From Penicillium oxalicum (lineage: Eukaryota; Ascomycota; Eurotiomycetes; Eurotiales; Aspergillaceae), in contig NC_064655.1 in NCBI RefSeq assembly GCF_001723175.1, positions 2,046,001 to 2,110,000 of the forward strand: a DNA stretch of 64,000 nucleotides, in the 5' to 3' direction. Below, piece after piece: positions 1 through 12,539 of this stretch. The notes under the pieces are model-generated. The model did not search any database, was not told where the DNA came from, and saw nothing but the letters and a program-made list of their open reading frames with translations. The translations under genes and the position numbers were made by a program. Position 1 is the stretch's first letter. Each line of letters begins with the position of its first letter.

Positions 1-30
1 TAATTTCAAAGTTGGAAAAAGGGTTCTCAC

Positions 31-3000
31 TTCTGCAAGTGCTGGTTGCATCCACCTAGTTTGTTGTGCATACAGCAGACCGCTTGTGAGCAAAAGATAT
101 CACCACAGAAAAGGCAAATGCTTGGATCGCTGAGCTCCTTCTTCGAGTTAGGGCATCGCCGCTTGTTAGCTTCCTCGATGAGACTGTCAAAGTACTTAGG
201 AAGTCCAACAAGCTCGAAGATACCCGGGTGGGGAAGACTGGGCCACAATCGATGATCTTCGAAACGAATACCCGATCGTGAGGCATTCCAGTGGAAAATC
301 CAACCGGAGATGACTGCATCGAAGGGACTGTTGGTCTTTCTGGCGGGGCTTATGGACATGAGAATCTCATCGAGTGGGGGCAAGTTAAGGGCCTTGGTCA
401 AGCGATCAAGCTCTGATGCCCCAACATCACCGAAGCCTGTGTTGGGGAAGTCGACACCGTGCTGCACGTGGAGAAGAATAACAGACTTCCGCAGAAAAGT
501 CAAGGCGTAGCTGGCGAGGAGCCGGCGGAGGGCGACAATGATACTGGGTGTGGCTGACTCTTCACCATCCTTCACATATCCACTTTCAGCAGGGAATGAA
601 GACCCTTCCGCGCGACCGACCGAGTTGGCTTTCAGTTCGGCGACAATTGAATCAAAGAAATGTCTCGTCACATTGTACCGATCGTCCGAGATATCAATAT
701 TGGCAAGGTCTTCCTCCCCTTGGCTTGCCAATTCCTCTTTGAGCCCTAAAGGCCAGAGAATAAAGGTAACAGCCACCTTGACAATCTCAGCCACGTAGCA
801 CATCTGCACAAGATGGCGCACGTCGACGCGGAAAACGGGCAATAGAGCCAACGAGCACTCTGCCAAGAACACAAAAGTATCCATGGCCAACAGGGGCTCA
901 ATATTTCTCACATCGTTAAGCAACGGCGTTCCGCTCAAACAGGGATGTCCGACAAGAAGCTGACAAAGTTTCTGTCGGTGCATCTCCTGAAATTCGAGGG
1001 CTGGCCGACTCTTTGGCCCGTTGTTTGAGTGAACACAGCCTACAGCCGCGTAGGTCATAGCCGTCTCTGCCAAGATACGGAGATGCGTCAGTGTTAGTGA
1101 TGGAATCTTGTCCAAAAGAGTTGACCCGGGCTCGGACTCAACGCCGCGCTGCGCAATCTCGACTGCAGAGATGCTGAAGCCGAAGCTGCGAACCAATGTG
1201 TCAATGTGTACCAAGTCATCACTGATCACTGTGTCGGGACTATTGTTGAAGATAGAACTGATGTGATTCAGTTTGATTGTCTTCTTCAGGCGCTTGTAGA
1301 TTTGCAGGAGCTCAGTCATTGGGCTGTCTGACGGTGTCGAAACTTGCTGCAGGGGACTCGTCGGTGCCAATTCCTCGCTGGCAGGATAGATGCCCGGCAT
1401 AGCAAGTCGCGGAACAGAGATAACTGGACGGGATGATCCGGCCGATGGAGCTGGGGATGACGTGAGCTGACTGATTTTAGAAGACAGCGGAGGTGTGAGA
1501 GTTTTAGACAGATAGTCGTTGAATAGTTCCGCATATGGATGAGGGTATGCCTTTTCCTTTTCAACCATGAGCACAGGGAAATTCTGGGTCTGATGCAGGG
1601 CGCCCTTTAGCCCCGTGCTCATCCATTCATCGAAGGACTGGGAAGTGTTCAGGGCGCCGGGATAAGACTCTTCCTTGCCCTTCCAAGTAATAGGCAAGAA
1701 AGCGTTACCAAGAGCTTTACACAATGGGCAAACAAACTCTTTGAGCGCAATGTTTTCAGGGTGATGACGGGCAATTTGTTGGCTGTGCCGCCTCTGCGTG
1801 CCGGTGTAGTACACGTCGAAGCAAGAATAATGCATAATATGACCACAGCCAGTTGTCACAGGCCCCCGCAGAGTGCTCTTTGGGTTGAAGCCTTTGCTGA
1901 GACCAACCTTTTCGCTGGTCACCTCGCCTCCAGAAGAATCCAGCCGCCGAATAGTCGTGTGGTTCTCACCAGAAACACCAAAGGGCCGAATTTCGTCGGC
2001 GGATCTGTCCAGACTCGTCGGAGTTTTGAGTGCTTCACGAATCCTGTCTGGATCCCTAATATCTGTCTGTCGCAGAATTGTACTATCCTGAATCAGGGCG
2101 AATGTACCGTACAACCTCGAGTCATTGGTTTCATCCTGACAGAAGATGCAGGTACCACTTGGGTACTTCCACACTTTGGACTCGTGAGGGGTCTGCACCT
2201 CAGCCTCCAAGTCGCTAAAGTCTTCCTCGCCCCAGTCAATGTCGCCTTGAGTATTGAGGAACTGTTGCTGTTGCTGTTGGAACTGGGCCATGACCTTTGC
2301 CTGGCGCTCTAACGCCGCCTTCTTTTTCATCTCCTTCTGATTGTCACTATCAATAGCAGGAGAGCTAGTGTCGATTCGATCGAAGGGGAATTTAAGAGAG
2401 GCAGTTGCAGAGGTGTAGGTTTTGGGACGTTTCTGCCACAGACGCTTCAGAATGTGACGGATCTTAGAACCACATGCAGAGAATTCAGGTGTGACGGAGA
2501 TTCTCTCCAAAAGACCGACGATGGTCAGCTTCCCAGCCTTGATCTCACGGGCCTTAGACATGGCATGCAAATTGAAAGAATTGCTTTGCTCCGTATCCAC
2601 AGTGCCATCTTCAGTTTCATCCTCGAGCACGGCTGCGAGCACGAGGTGTAAGATGACTTGGAGGAACGTCTCAACTCGAGTTGGTGGAATGGCAGGAGTG
2701 CATTCCTTGAATGACACGACATACTCTAGGCATTGGTGGACAAGTTGTGCGAAGAGCATAGTGCCTGTAAAGCGGGGCAAGTCAGAGAATACACCTGAGG
2801 TAATGGGTCGAAGCTTCGGCTCATAAACGATGTCGGAAGCCTTTTTGCCAGTCTTCTTAGCCATCCATTCCTTGTAAATATTCTCCGCCTCATCTCGTTG
2901 GTTTTTGGTGTAGTGTGCGCTGTAAGGATCGACCAGATCGAAATACTCAGATTTCAGTTCAAAGGTTCCGGAATCGCTCAGACCCTCGGGAGGACGGAAG

Positions 3001-6000
3001 TTGGCAACCTCTTCGAGGACGTCTTGGAACATGTCAGAATCCAGCAGCTTATCACTCAGACGGGTTGAAAGATCGGAGAAGGAAAGAGGTTTGAAGCACA
3101 AGACATGGGCGATGTCGCGGCTTATATTTTCCTTGGTCAAATAGGAGCTGTCATCAGTTGCCGTTAAGGAAGTGCGATCGGTCAACAAAATGACAAGCAG
3201 ATGGACAAATTCCTCGGCAACATCCACAATTTGCGTGTCCTCAAAGCCGCTGCGCGGCATGTAATTCCGCGACATCCAGTCAACCATGCCAAATCTGTGG
3301 GCAATCGATGCAAGAACCCTACTCGGATCGCAAGTTACCAGCGCGGTCTGCAGCAAGAAAATATCGCGATAATAGGCAAAGTCTCGAGACGACACACCAC
3401 GGTATTGTGATGCCTGGTGACGAAGGCTGAGGCCATTGCGAACCCACATTGCTGCCTTCATTTGGGCCAGCCAGGCACACACTCGCAGTGGGTAGTCAAA
3501 CATCGTCAGCAGGAGATCCTCTGGACCCAGCGCAAGAAGACTGTCATCAATCGGTTTACCAGCAACTTTGGCCGCGTGGAGTTCATCCCTGGCACTCTGC
3601 GCAGCCTCGAATAGGGCTCCTCGCACCACTTCACCGCTCAATCCTCGACCGCACTCTATCAACCAAGACAAAGTGTAGTGGAGCGCATGATGGAAACTGA
3701 TCGAGCCCTTCTCGACCGCAAACTCGACCACACGGTGGCAAGGCACCTGGCCGGACGAGCCAATCTCGAAATCAAAGGGCTGCAAGGTCTTGAACTTAAC
3801 TTCTTCCTTGATTTCGGCTTGGTCAAAGCGTTTGCGTTCGACGCCCGCAGAGTGAATAATCGCAGTAAGAGCGGTCGTTTTAATGGCCCGCACCAGGTTC
3901 TCGCCGCCATCAGCCTCTGGAGTACGGAAGGATTCACAGAGCTGTCGGCAGAGTCGGTTGATCTCTCGCATCAGAATCGACGCGCTGATCCAAGCATCCG
4001 TCTCATATTCAACGTGCTCACCCACAGCGCGAACATTGGGGCAAATGCCTTGCGAAAGCTTCACCAAGTCAAGGAACTGTGGCAAATACTGCTCCTCTGT
4101 TCGAACCCGGTGTTGAACATACTCGGATTGCAGAAGGTATCGAAGATCAAGGAAGAAATGATACAGTCGTCGATTTGTGACGGAGCCTGCATCGAAAGCC
4201 AGGGTAGCATTCGGATTGACGGCCTGAGGCTCGCCCACTTGTCTTGTGGTGAGGAAAGTGTAGAGAATGGCCATAACCTTGGTGAGGAAGTTTCCGCGGA
4301 GCACGATCTCCTCGGTGATCGAAGGGGTAGTAAGAAGTTGCAGAGATAGATTAACAATCGAGTGATCCGGCTCTCGATCCGCAATCAAGTAAAGCTGCGC
4401 CAAAGCCGTGTAAAGAGCTGAGAGCCGCAGGCCCATGATGCGCTTGAATTGAGGCACATTGACGACAGTGCTGATGTAGAGGTCCCGCAGATCTGTGCGG
4501 GTTTTCTTCCACAGTCGCAGGTCAAAGAGAACGAGCCAGTCGAGGCGGGTACGTTGCCAGAGATCCTCGTAGGGCGCAACCTTCTCACCCATGGCTGGAG
4601 CAGGCGGACGCACCTGCCAGTGGCCTTCAGTTCTGGCAGGGGGAGGTCTGATAGCTCCAGACGGAGTCTTTGGAATAGATACGTAGGTCTCCGCAGATGG
4701 CTGACTCTCGGCTTCCTCGGCAGTGGCGGTACCAGTTTGTTCCTGGTGTCCAGCTTGTTCTTCGTTAGCTGGCGGCGCTGGTCGAGGAGCGACCGGGTGC
4801 GCGCGAGTAAGCCCGGCAAGAATGCGTTCAGCCAGTGCAAGCTCCTCGTCGTTACCCATATCCATTTCCTCATCTTCGTCGCCATCAGCCTCAGCCTGCA
4901 GACGAGCAAGCTCCATATCGATGTCATCATCCTCATCGTCAGCATCATCGTGAGCCTCTACGTAATCGTCATCGTCATCTTGCTCATTCCCATCACCAAT
5001 CTCGTCATCTTCATCTTCATCCTCGTCGGTCGTTGCGAGAACAATCTGACCATGCGGTGGAAGAGTAAGCATGACAGTGCGCCCGGGGAGGTGATTCTCA
5101 GTTTCTTGATGATCGTCAATGCCCTTCATGCCAATGTCCGCATTAAAAGCACCGCTACCCTTGCGCCACGGGCTGAGCAATTCCTCACAGATGACCTGTC
5201 GGAAGATTTCGTTGTCGTCCAGAATGCTGCAACCGGCGATGTCGGCCAGCCACTCGACGATCGCGCCGCACATTTGCTCACGGAAGGTATCGCGGGCAGA
5301 TCGAACTGATACCGTCACTTTGATCTCCTCGATGATCTTCGAGACCGCCAGCAGCCGCTGCAGATCCTTCGAATACTTGACCACGCTGCGACCGATGTCA
5401 TTGGTCTCGTGGGCCCGTGCTACACCAAAGCTGTCTCGCTCGCGACACGCTCGACTAACTTGGTGAGCAACATCTCGAATGGTATGCTTCTCATCGTTCC
5501 AGAGCATCAGCGCAAACTCGGGTTCCTCCTCCTCTTGATCGCCCGCACCGTACCAGCCGGGTCGCAGGCGGGATGCCTCCTCATCCTGTTTGATACCCTC
5601 TGTCGTCTTTGGCAGGCGCAGGTTTTCTGGCGAACATGAGATGACATCGCAAAAGTAATCGAGGACCCGGGAAATTGTCAAGCGGACGGAGTCAATGACT
5701 TCCGAGGGTAGCTGCCGCTCTGCGCGCTGCTTGCTCTTCACATTTCCGCTATCAGTGTGTATGGCGCAGAAAAGCGGTAGCCGCCAGGCCTCGTCGTCAC
5801 CGCAGTCACAACAGCCGCAATTTCCCGATGATAATGAAATCTGATACTGGTGTCCAGTGTGGTCTGACGAGTCAAAGCATCGGCTACAAAGCACGCAAGT
5901 GTCGTCAGCCGCGCAGGTGACGCAGCGATAAGTCGCCTCTCCCGCCCGGAAAATATGCCCGCATCGTTTACCTCGCGCAGCTTCACTGTACTCGGCTCCT

Positions 6001-6218
6001 TCACGGGCTCCCTGAGCCTCGGCCAGCTTCCACGGTCCGTTCGGCGTGCCGTCTGGGAAGAGATGAATCAGGAGCTCCTCACTGTGGCCTACAAGCGACC
6101 GAAACAACAGCTCAAGCAAGTCCCGTTCCGCTTTGGGCCCATATCGGTAGTTGTGCTGCGCAGGTAGTTGCAGCAGACCTTCACCGAGGATTTTCTCACA
6201 TTCTGCGAGCATGTGCAT
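31..6218 (-). CDS. ubr1: UBR1-type E3 ubiquitin ligase (N-recognin), partial at its C-terminus
   Basis: This is a RING E3 ligase of the N-degron pathway that recognises destabilising N-termini and ubiquitinates substrates with an E2. A UBR zinc box lies at about residues 86-155 (Cys/His-rich, from CGHIF to CGDDEAW). It is followed near residue 235 by a ClpS-like segment (ALMLWNDEKHT), a long Asp/Glu-rich stretch, a RING-H2 in the C-terminal third (CIFCQDE, then CGHIMHYSCF, then CPLCK) and a Cys-rich C-terminal cap (CLFCGDIFCS). The reading frame continues 96 nt upstream to 6314 but opens with TTG. The first ATGs are at 6216-6218 and 6210-6212, so I start there, giving about 2060 visible residues; an upstream 5' exon is possible. 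The apparent stop at 27-29 directly follows an exon/GTGAGA donor, and UBR1 proteins normally continue for about 100 residues after this Cys-rich motif. The final exon is therefore inferred to lie off the left edge. Confidence 0.92.
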
Positions 6219-6314
6219 GGCTCTGAAGTCTGATGGTGATCGACACGGTGATGCCGCTCGGCTGTCACAGGCGTGTGAGGGGGATAAGCCCGTTGGCACG
6301 TTGAGCGGCCTCAA

Positions 6315-6978
6315 AAGGATCGTAGAATTCCCGTATTATCCAAGTGTAGTGGGAGGGTGAGAACTCTTGAATCAAATAGGAAAGCTATCCGCGGGGGACG
6401 AGTCTCAAAAGAACCAAAACAACGGGTGCAGTCTCGGATGCTTGTGGTTTCTTTCTTCGCGATCGCAGATCGATCGTGGTGGGGGAAAGCAGTCGACAGG
6501 CGAGCTGTGGACCGATGAGATCGATTGACAGGAGAGCCAAACCGACCACCGTATAATTTTCGGTGGGCAACTGATCGCTTCTGGATATTTTCGGATGGCG
6601 TTGGTTGAAGCAAGAATGATGCAGAACTCAATATCGAAGAAAGAAAGATATTTATTGGAACTGATACTCGCGGTTTCCCGACTATGACATCGACGGAGCG
6701 GTCTCGCTCAAAAACGCCACTGCAATTCAGGCTCCGAGGCACCACACCTGAGAGGAGGCATCATTTATGTGCGCAATCAACCAGCGTAAAAACGGCATTT
6801 TATATGTAAAAAAAACAAAGCAGATCCGAATTTCCATATTCTATCACATACAATGCCACACCGCTGGAATGGATATAGAAACAGAGTGGTGACGAGGTTG
6901 GTCGCACGCTTTTCCACTCCACAGGGCCCCCCTTCACGACGAATCTATACCATCACAATCAAGCATAATCGCACAACT
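6315..6978. other. Intergenic: UBR1 upstream region and QCR9 3' flank
   Basis: This 664-bp stretch lies between two minus-strand genes. It should hold the UBR1 promoter/5' UTR on the right of its start codon and the QCR9 3' UTR. A short A-rich run sits near 6800-6815. I see no supported gene or RNA. Confidence 0.5.
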
Positions 6979-7525
6979 CTACTCATCGTCCTCGTCACCC
7001 TGCTTGAGGTAGCGGGGCTTGATGTCCTTCCATTGACGCTGTGGGTAAAAAGACAGTCAGTACATGGTAGCCCGACGGAGGAGCCGGTTTGGATGCCTAG
7101 CCTTAGGTATGGCGGAGCAGAGTGACGGCGCACGGAAGAGAGTATGACATACGCCAGAGTTCCAGGCGTCCCAGATCTTGTTGGAAGCAGTGTCGAAGGA
7201 CCTGTACAGCGATTTGGAGGTTAGATCGGGAACTTGTCATCAAGGAAGAGATCGAAATCACGCACAGCTCAAAGGCGAAGGCACCGGCGAAGATGGTGGT
7301 CAAGAAGACAGCATTCCGGCGAATGACGGTCCTAAACAGAGGGTGGAAGACCGCAGTTAGATTCTGTATGGGCAATTGCGATCATTGGATCGAGGGTGGG
7401 AAGACGTGCTGGTAGATAGCGTTGGAGATCTAGCGAGCGGGTGATCGGGGTCAGTAAAAGCTCTGAACTGAAAGGACGAGCACTTGCAATCAAGTATCAA
7501 GGGTGATGCAACATACACCGGCCAT
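6979..7525 (-). CDS. qcr9: Cytochrome bc1 complex subunit 9 (Qcr9), five exons
   Basis: This is the small single-span subunit of respiratory complex III in the mitochondrial inner membrane. I read exons at 7517-7525, 7410-7429, 7266-7331, 7153-7201 and 6979-7038, which join in frame to 67 residues, the usual family size. Visible hallmarks are an N-terminal Tyr-Gln-Thr segment, RRNAVFLTTIFAGAFAFE as the membrane span, then FDTASNKIWDAWN and RQWKDIKPRY with an acidic tail. The first exon is only 9 nt and the second 20 nt. Intron 2 (7332-7409) must use a GC donor (GCACGT) to reproduce the ungapped family sequence. A competing GT-AG choice would insert 12 residues. The other introns have GT-AG ends. 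It lies head-to-head with the PYM gene across about 980 bp. Confidence 0.88.
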
Positions 7526-8507
7526 TGTGACGACTGTGAGGATGTTCAACACGACGGGAAGTTGAAGTCGGAGACGGGGGTTGAGAGTCGAGGATGCGAT
7601 GTGGAAGCGGAAGGTCGAAGTTCGCAGCGAAAAGCACGGGAATTCCCGGGCTGCTGATTGGCTCACTTCCACTCCGGCGGCTGCAGGTTGACCCGAATAC
7701 TTCAGAAGAGCGCATTTTACATTGGGGCAGCCGCCTGGCTTTTGCTTTTGAAAGCTTTTCTTGTTGCAATAAGAGAGCTTAATTCAAACCGAAAATCGTA
7801 TGTTGAAGCTTCACCTCGCTCACATCCTAACAGATGCCGCAAAGTGCTCGTGGCACTGTTCAGCTGTACCATATCACGGTAATTTACATGCCAATGATGA
7901 ATACCATACGGCACACACAATATTAGAATACCAGCTTGTGATTGTAGAAGCAACGAGACTTGATTGATGATAGTACAAGATTCATTGTTTGGGAGCCTTT
8001 CTTTTTGTGCCACAAGCAAATGTATCAGGATCAAATTCCCAAGTCAATACACTATCTATGGAGTAGAAAATGTGAAAGAAGCGAGAGTTGAGTGAGTTCA
8101 GAGTTCACACCTTTACTGTAACTTGGGCAGGTGGCAGCCAGCGACTCAGTATTTACGACACTAATTACATTACAATATAGCACATAAAGTATGTATCAGC
8201 ATGTATTATCCTGTATGCGTGACATCGGAAGTCGGTCAAATTGGGTAAACGGGATGTTTTTTTGGCAATACCCTTTCCCAAGTTACCGCTTCAATATTTC
8301 ACGCTATCGCATAACTTCATCAGCAAACGTTCTTACAAAACAACCAATCTCGATCAATTTCCCTTTCAAGACTTTCTCTCTTTCTCCAAATTCCACATTC
8401 GGTACACCTTCTCTCCTAACTCACCTTTCTCTTGAGAGCCCTGTCTCTGATCCAGGCCAGCTCTACAGAGAAAGAGAGAGAGAGAAACATCTAAACAATC
8501 ATCCACC
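7526..8507. promoter_or_regulatory. Divergent promoter region between QCR9 and PYM
   Basis: This 982-bp region separates two divergently transcribed genes and should contain both promoters. The PYM side is pyrimidine-rich (roughly 8355-8440) and ends in a GA-rich tract at about 8466-8487 just before the PYM start. No exact factor site is claimed. Confidence 0.5.
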
Positions 8508-9158
8508 ATGTCTTCCTCCAATGATGTTTCCTCCGCCGGCATTACCACGGACGCTAAGACCGGCGAACGATACATCCCTTCCTCAGTCCGGCCCGATGGC
8601 TCCAAGCGTCGCGAAATTCGTGTCCGACCAGGCTACAAGCCCCCAGAGGACGTCGAGCTCTACCGCAACCGTGCCGCGGCTGCATGGAAAAATCGCAGCA
8701 GAGGTGGGGTTCCCGGAGCGGAAACTATGAGCAGCGAAGACGACAAGAGCGCCGGCGCCACCACCACCGCCCAATCCGCCAACACAGCGGCGAGTAACAA
8801 GAATGCCAAGCGTCGCGAGGCCAGACGCAAGGCAAAAGAAACCGAGGGACCAGAGGCTATAACAGAGAAGAAGGGCGTCGACTCGGATAATTGGCGTGTG
8901 CCGGCCGTGAAGAAAGATGCGGAACCAGCAGCGCCACCTGTTGACGAAGAAGCCGAGAAGGAGAAGAAGGCCCGCAATTTGAAGAAGAAGCTGCGTCAGG
9001 CTCGCGATTTGCGCGACAAGAAGAACGAAGGCGAGGCTCTTCTACCGGAACAGCTGGACAAGCTCATCAAGATCCCGGAGCTGATTCGACAATTGGATGC
9101 GCTGGGGTTCGATTCCAACGGCGAGAAGAAGGACGGGGCCAACCCGGAGAATGCCTGA
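8508..9158 (+). CDS. PYM/WIBG homologue (Mago-Y14 partner)
   Basis: This single-exon gene encodes 216 residues. The N-terminus contains the PYM signature at about residues 19-44 (GERYIPSSVRPDGSKRRE, then VRPGY), the segment that in animals binds the Mago-Y14 dimer and helps remove exon junction complexes from translated mRNA. The rest is low-complexity, Lys/Glu/Ala-rich and probably disordered, with a charged helical region (KKARNLKKKLRQARDL) near residue 155 and a conserved-looking LIKIPELIRQLDALGF near the C-terminus. The ATG sits in a good context (CCACCATG). Cellular role is inferred from the family; PYM proteins are also reported to touch ribosomes. The neighbouring gene upstream is divergent and the one downstream convergent. 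Confidence 0.85.
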   Translation: MSSSNDVSSAGITTDAKTGERYIPSSVRPDGSKRREIRVRPGYKPPEDVELYRNRAAAAWKNRSRGGVPGAETMSSEDDKSAGATTTAQSANTAASNKNAKRREARRKAKETEGPEAITEKKGVDSDNWRVPAVKKDAEPAAPPVDEEAEKEKKARNLKKKLRQARDLRDKKNEGEALLPEQLDKLIKIPELIRQLDALGFDSNGEKKDGANPENA

Positions 9159-9876
9159 GTCTCAGAATCCCTGACGAGGCGGGCCTCTTGATGCCAAACA
9201 GAATCGATTCCTTTTGTCTTTTCCTCTCATCGACGATGATCAACGATTTCTCCGTACCGTGCCACCTCGATCCGCATTTATTCGATTAGCGATGCAATCA
9301 TCACGACCATCCTTGTCCTCCTTGTCCTCCTTATGATGATACCTCCCAGCGATGTGGGCGTCCTTGACCCGATTCATCTACCGAGATACACATTTGCCAT
9401 GGTTACCAACTCACCAATGGGTGCCTGGACTTCAGCCGCAGATCAGTGAGCTCTTTGTCGACACACACATGACTAGATCTCCTTCTCACGCCATGCGTCG
9501 ACCACAAAAGCCCCAACACCATCTCGTCCAAAGGGCACTAGTCCTGGCGTACAAACCACAGGAGCCCACTTGCACCACTCCGCATCCTATCGCATCGCCA
9601 AGGAGCCAGTATTCACATTGATATTGTTTTAGCGCCAATTACTTGGAATGGTCGCGACCATTTTTTGGTACAATTCACGTAGCATCTAGATACCAAATTC
9701 GATTATGATACAATGGCTTTTTCTGGGTATACATGTAAAACACCTCATGTTACAAGAGTCACACTGGGGACAAGTCCAAGACCTCATAAGTGTGAGCGGG
9801 AATGGGGTGACGGGGACGAAGAGGGGAGATGTCAACGTCAGAAAGAAGAGAATTGAGACAGGCCTGAAAAGCTTGA
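9159..9876. other. Convergent intergenic region between PYM and HEM14
   Basis: These 718 bp hold the 3' ends of two convergent genes. A short tandem TTGTCCTCC-like repeat lies at about 9313-9332. No gene is supported. Confidence 0.45.
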
Positions 9877-11930
9877 TCATATATCCGACTCGAACAATCG
9901 CACCGGTGCCGTAGGAACACCCCCCTTTAAATCCCAGTGCTGGTAATTATATTCCTTCCAGGGACACCAGTCTTTGGATTCTAATCTGGGAGTTGCCGTG
10001 AGCTTATGACGACCGACACCGTGGGTGGCCGCCATAATTCCCTGTCTCACGCAGTCTCCCACGCCCACGCCGCTGAAGGAATTACCCACCAGGACCAGCC
10101 GATTGTGATATTCCTCCTTTGCCCACCGAGATAATGCATAGATCTGATGAATATGAGGCGGCTTGTACTTTGGAATGGCGTTTTCTTGCAGGCGGGTTCG
10201 CACCAGAGCCGGTGGCTCTGTGATCCCCAGATGTCTCTCAAGCATGTCCTTGGCCATACGAACCGCAGTCTTGTGGTCTGGATAGTCCTGTTTCTTCCAT
10301 CCGTCCCAGTAATGACCACCAAACATGATGGTGATTTTGGTGCCTGGCGCTGAATCCTGCGACACCTTCGGATAGGGCGCCACGGGGCTTTCGCCCGAAC
10401 TCGAGGCCGAGGCGAAGATGACGCCCAGACCACATTCGGGGTTCTGCTCGTACGGGATGGAGCGAGGGATGAGATAGCCAAATCCATCCACGGGGAGGAG
10501 ATTCGGGGTTTTATAGTAAAGGTTAACCACCATGACGGTGGTGGCGTGGCGGAAAAAATGGAGCCCAGAAACTGTGCCGATGTTCGGCTTAGGATGTCTG
10601 GCCTTTTTTGAATTCCACAGCGCCCTGTATTCGTCTTCGGGGTCACAGTCTATTTTGACTTGGCCTTGTGGATCCAGAATGCGCGCCATGGCCGGCGCGG
10701 AGATGGCGGAAATGACATGGTCGAACGACTCTTCTCCTCTAATTCCAGTGTAGATCTAGAGCAAGTTAGTCGTCTGTAAAGACTGGCATTGATCCCTCGG
10801 CGGAACGGATCCTGCAGAGAAAAGGAAATGGCGAGGGATCTGATTACCTTCAATTTATGGCCCCGATTTGCTGGCGGATCCAACGCCAGGATATCCGCAT
10901 CCATTACGAGACGAACCTTCTCCGAAGCCCGAAGGGCACGGGTCAACCCCTCGACAAGCTGCTGCGTCCCTCGCTTGAATGTAAATGTGCTCGCCGTTTT
11001 CACGACACGGTTGATCTCATCCAAGCGCTGCATCGTCTCGGGCGTTTTGTACACAGCATCCACTGCCAGAAAGTCATCCATCGATCTTGTCTTCTTCCCC
11101 ATGATTGATTTGATCAGCAAACCGAAAAGAATCCCGCCATCTTCCAGATTGCGCAGCGGGCCCATGATTGCCTGTGCACTCATCTCGTCAATGTTGTCGG
11201 CGTAAATACCATGCATGACCGCCGAGACGAGATTGTCCGCAATCTTGCGATTGAAGCGCCGGGTGATAAACTCAGCAAGACTCTCGTCTATCGCCCATTC
11301 TTCTTGCGGTCTGGCGGGTTTATTCGGCTCTGACAGTAGACCTGTGATAAAACCCTCGAAGAGAGGTTCCGTGGTAATCGTCCTGAAGATGTTTCGCGCA
11401 TTCTCCATCAATGAGAGATCGGGGTCTGGCGTGGGCAGTCGCACCAAGTGATCCGGATAGTAGATGTACCGATTCAGCGCGGCGGGACTACGCTTGGATG
11501 TCGTGATGAGTTCATCGAAAAGACCAAGATTGGACACCTATGATTGCGACCACTCCGCCAAACTCATCAGCAATTCTTTCTCCACCGCGGAATGGCATCT
11601 CCATAAAACCAGCGCCCAACTCACCAGATACAGCAAGGGAAGCGAAGCCGGCATCGCACTCCTCAAAGTCCGAGGCCCATATTCAAAAACCACCTCGCCC
11701 CCTTCCACAGGTATCGTTTCCGACTGTAACCATCCTCCCAAGCGACGTGACTTTTCATAAATGGTAACAGAGGAGCATTCTCGGTCCTGGATGAGCTGCC
11801 AGGCGGCTGTGAGGCCCGTAATGCCGCCACCAATGACGGCGGCATTGTAAGAGCGATGTTGACATCTAATTGCCGAGATCAAGGGTTTCTGAGGGGACCG
11901 AAGCCCTTTGGAAGCAGTCAAAAGCCGCAT
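9877..11930 (-). CDS. hem14: Protoporphyrinogen oxidase (haem biosynthesis), three exons
   Basis: This enzyme oxidises protoporphyrinogen IX to protoporphyrin IX, the penultimate step of haem synthesis, on the mitochondrial inner membrane. Exons are 11625-11930, 10848-11537 and 9877-10755, all joined at phase 0 with GT-AG introns, giving 624 residues. A basic, Arg/Ser-rich N-terminus looks like a mitochondrial presequence. It is followed by an FAD-binding Gly-rich motif (VIGGGITGLTAAWQL, about residues 32-46), an Arg-Gly-Gly stretch after it, and a GPRTLR motif near residue 85. The C-terminus has the second FAD-contact motif LVGNSFSGVGVGDC. Length is at the upper end for fungal PPOX. Upstream is NAB2 on the same strand, 609 bp away. 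Confidence 0.93.
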
Positions 11931-12539
11931 GTGGTCAGTTGGGAGTAGTCGGACTCATTCGTGATTGCTCCAAGGATCAGAGAGCTTAACGATGCCCTCG
12001 AAGCAGCTGCCCCAATTGGGGCACCCGACATGGCCGCCGCAGGCCGAGTCTTACCTAAGCTGGTCTTCGACGGACGCCCAGGCCGCAGCCCTGCCCGTCC
12101 AGGTGGAACGCGGGAGCTCTGGACCAGAGGTGGACCCTTGGATGATCGGAAAGACTGAGTTGGGGGGGGGGGTTGATCTTGGCTTTCTATATGGGGAAAT
12201 CGATTCTACTAAGTAGGTAGCAGGGGTATCAGCAAGAAGGGGTCACCGATGATCTTAAACAATTGTGCGCGGCATTACGCTTCTTTTTGCCATTGCTTTC
12301 TTGATTTCGTGAATATTGGTCGGGGGAATAATCTATGTACAATGAACATGCAGGACATCTGCTATCGCAGTCGGTCCATCACAGAAATGCAAAAACAAAT
12401 GAGGGCCTTGAATCGTCCTAAATCATCAGGGCAAGGCTGAAGTTGTGTATAGTAGCACTCGGACAGGAAAAGGTTTCCAATACTTTGATGTGGAATGGAG
12501 CAGTCAATTGGGCAAGGAACCTCATCAGTTCAGGCGGAG
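11931..12539. other. Intergenic: HEM14 upstream region with an 11-base poly-G run
   Basis: This 609-bp stretch lies between HEM14 and the 3' end of NAB2, both on the minus strand. It contains a run of 11 G at 12162-12172. No gene is supported. Confidence 0.5.
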
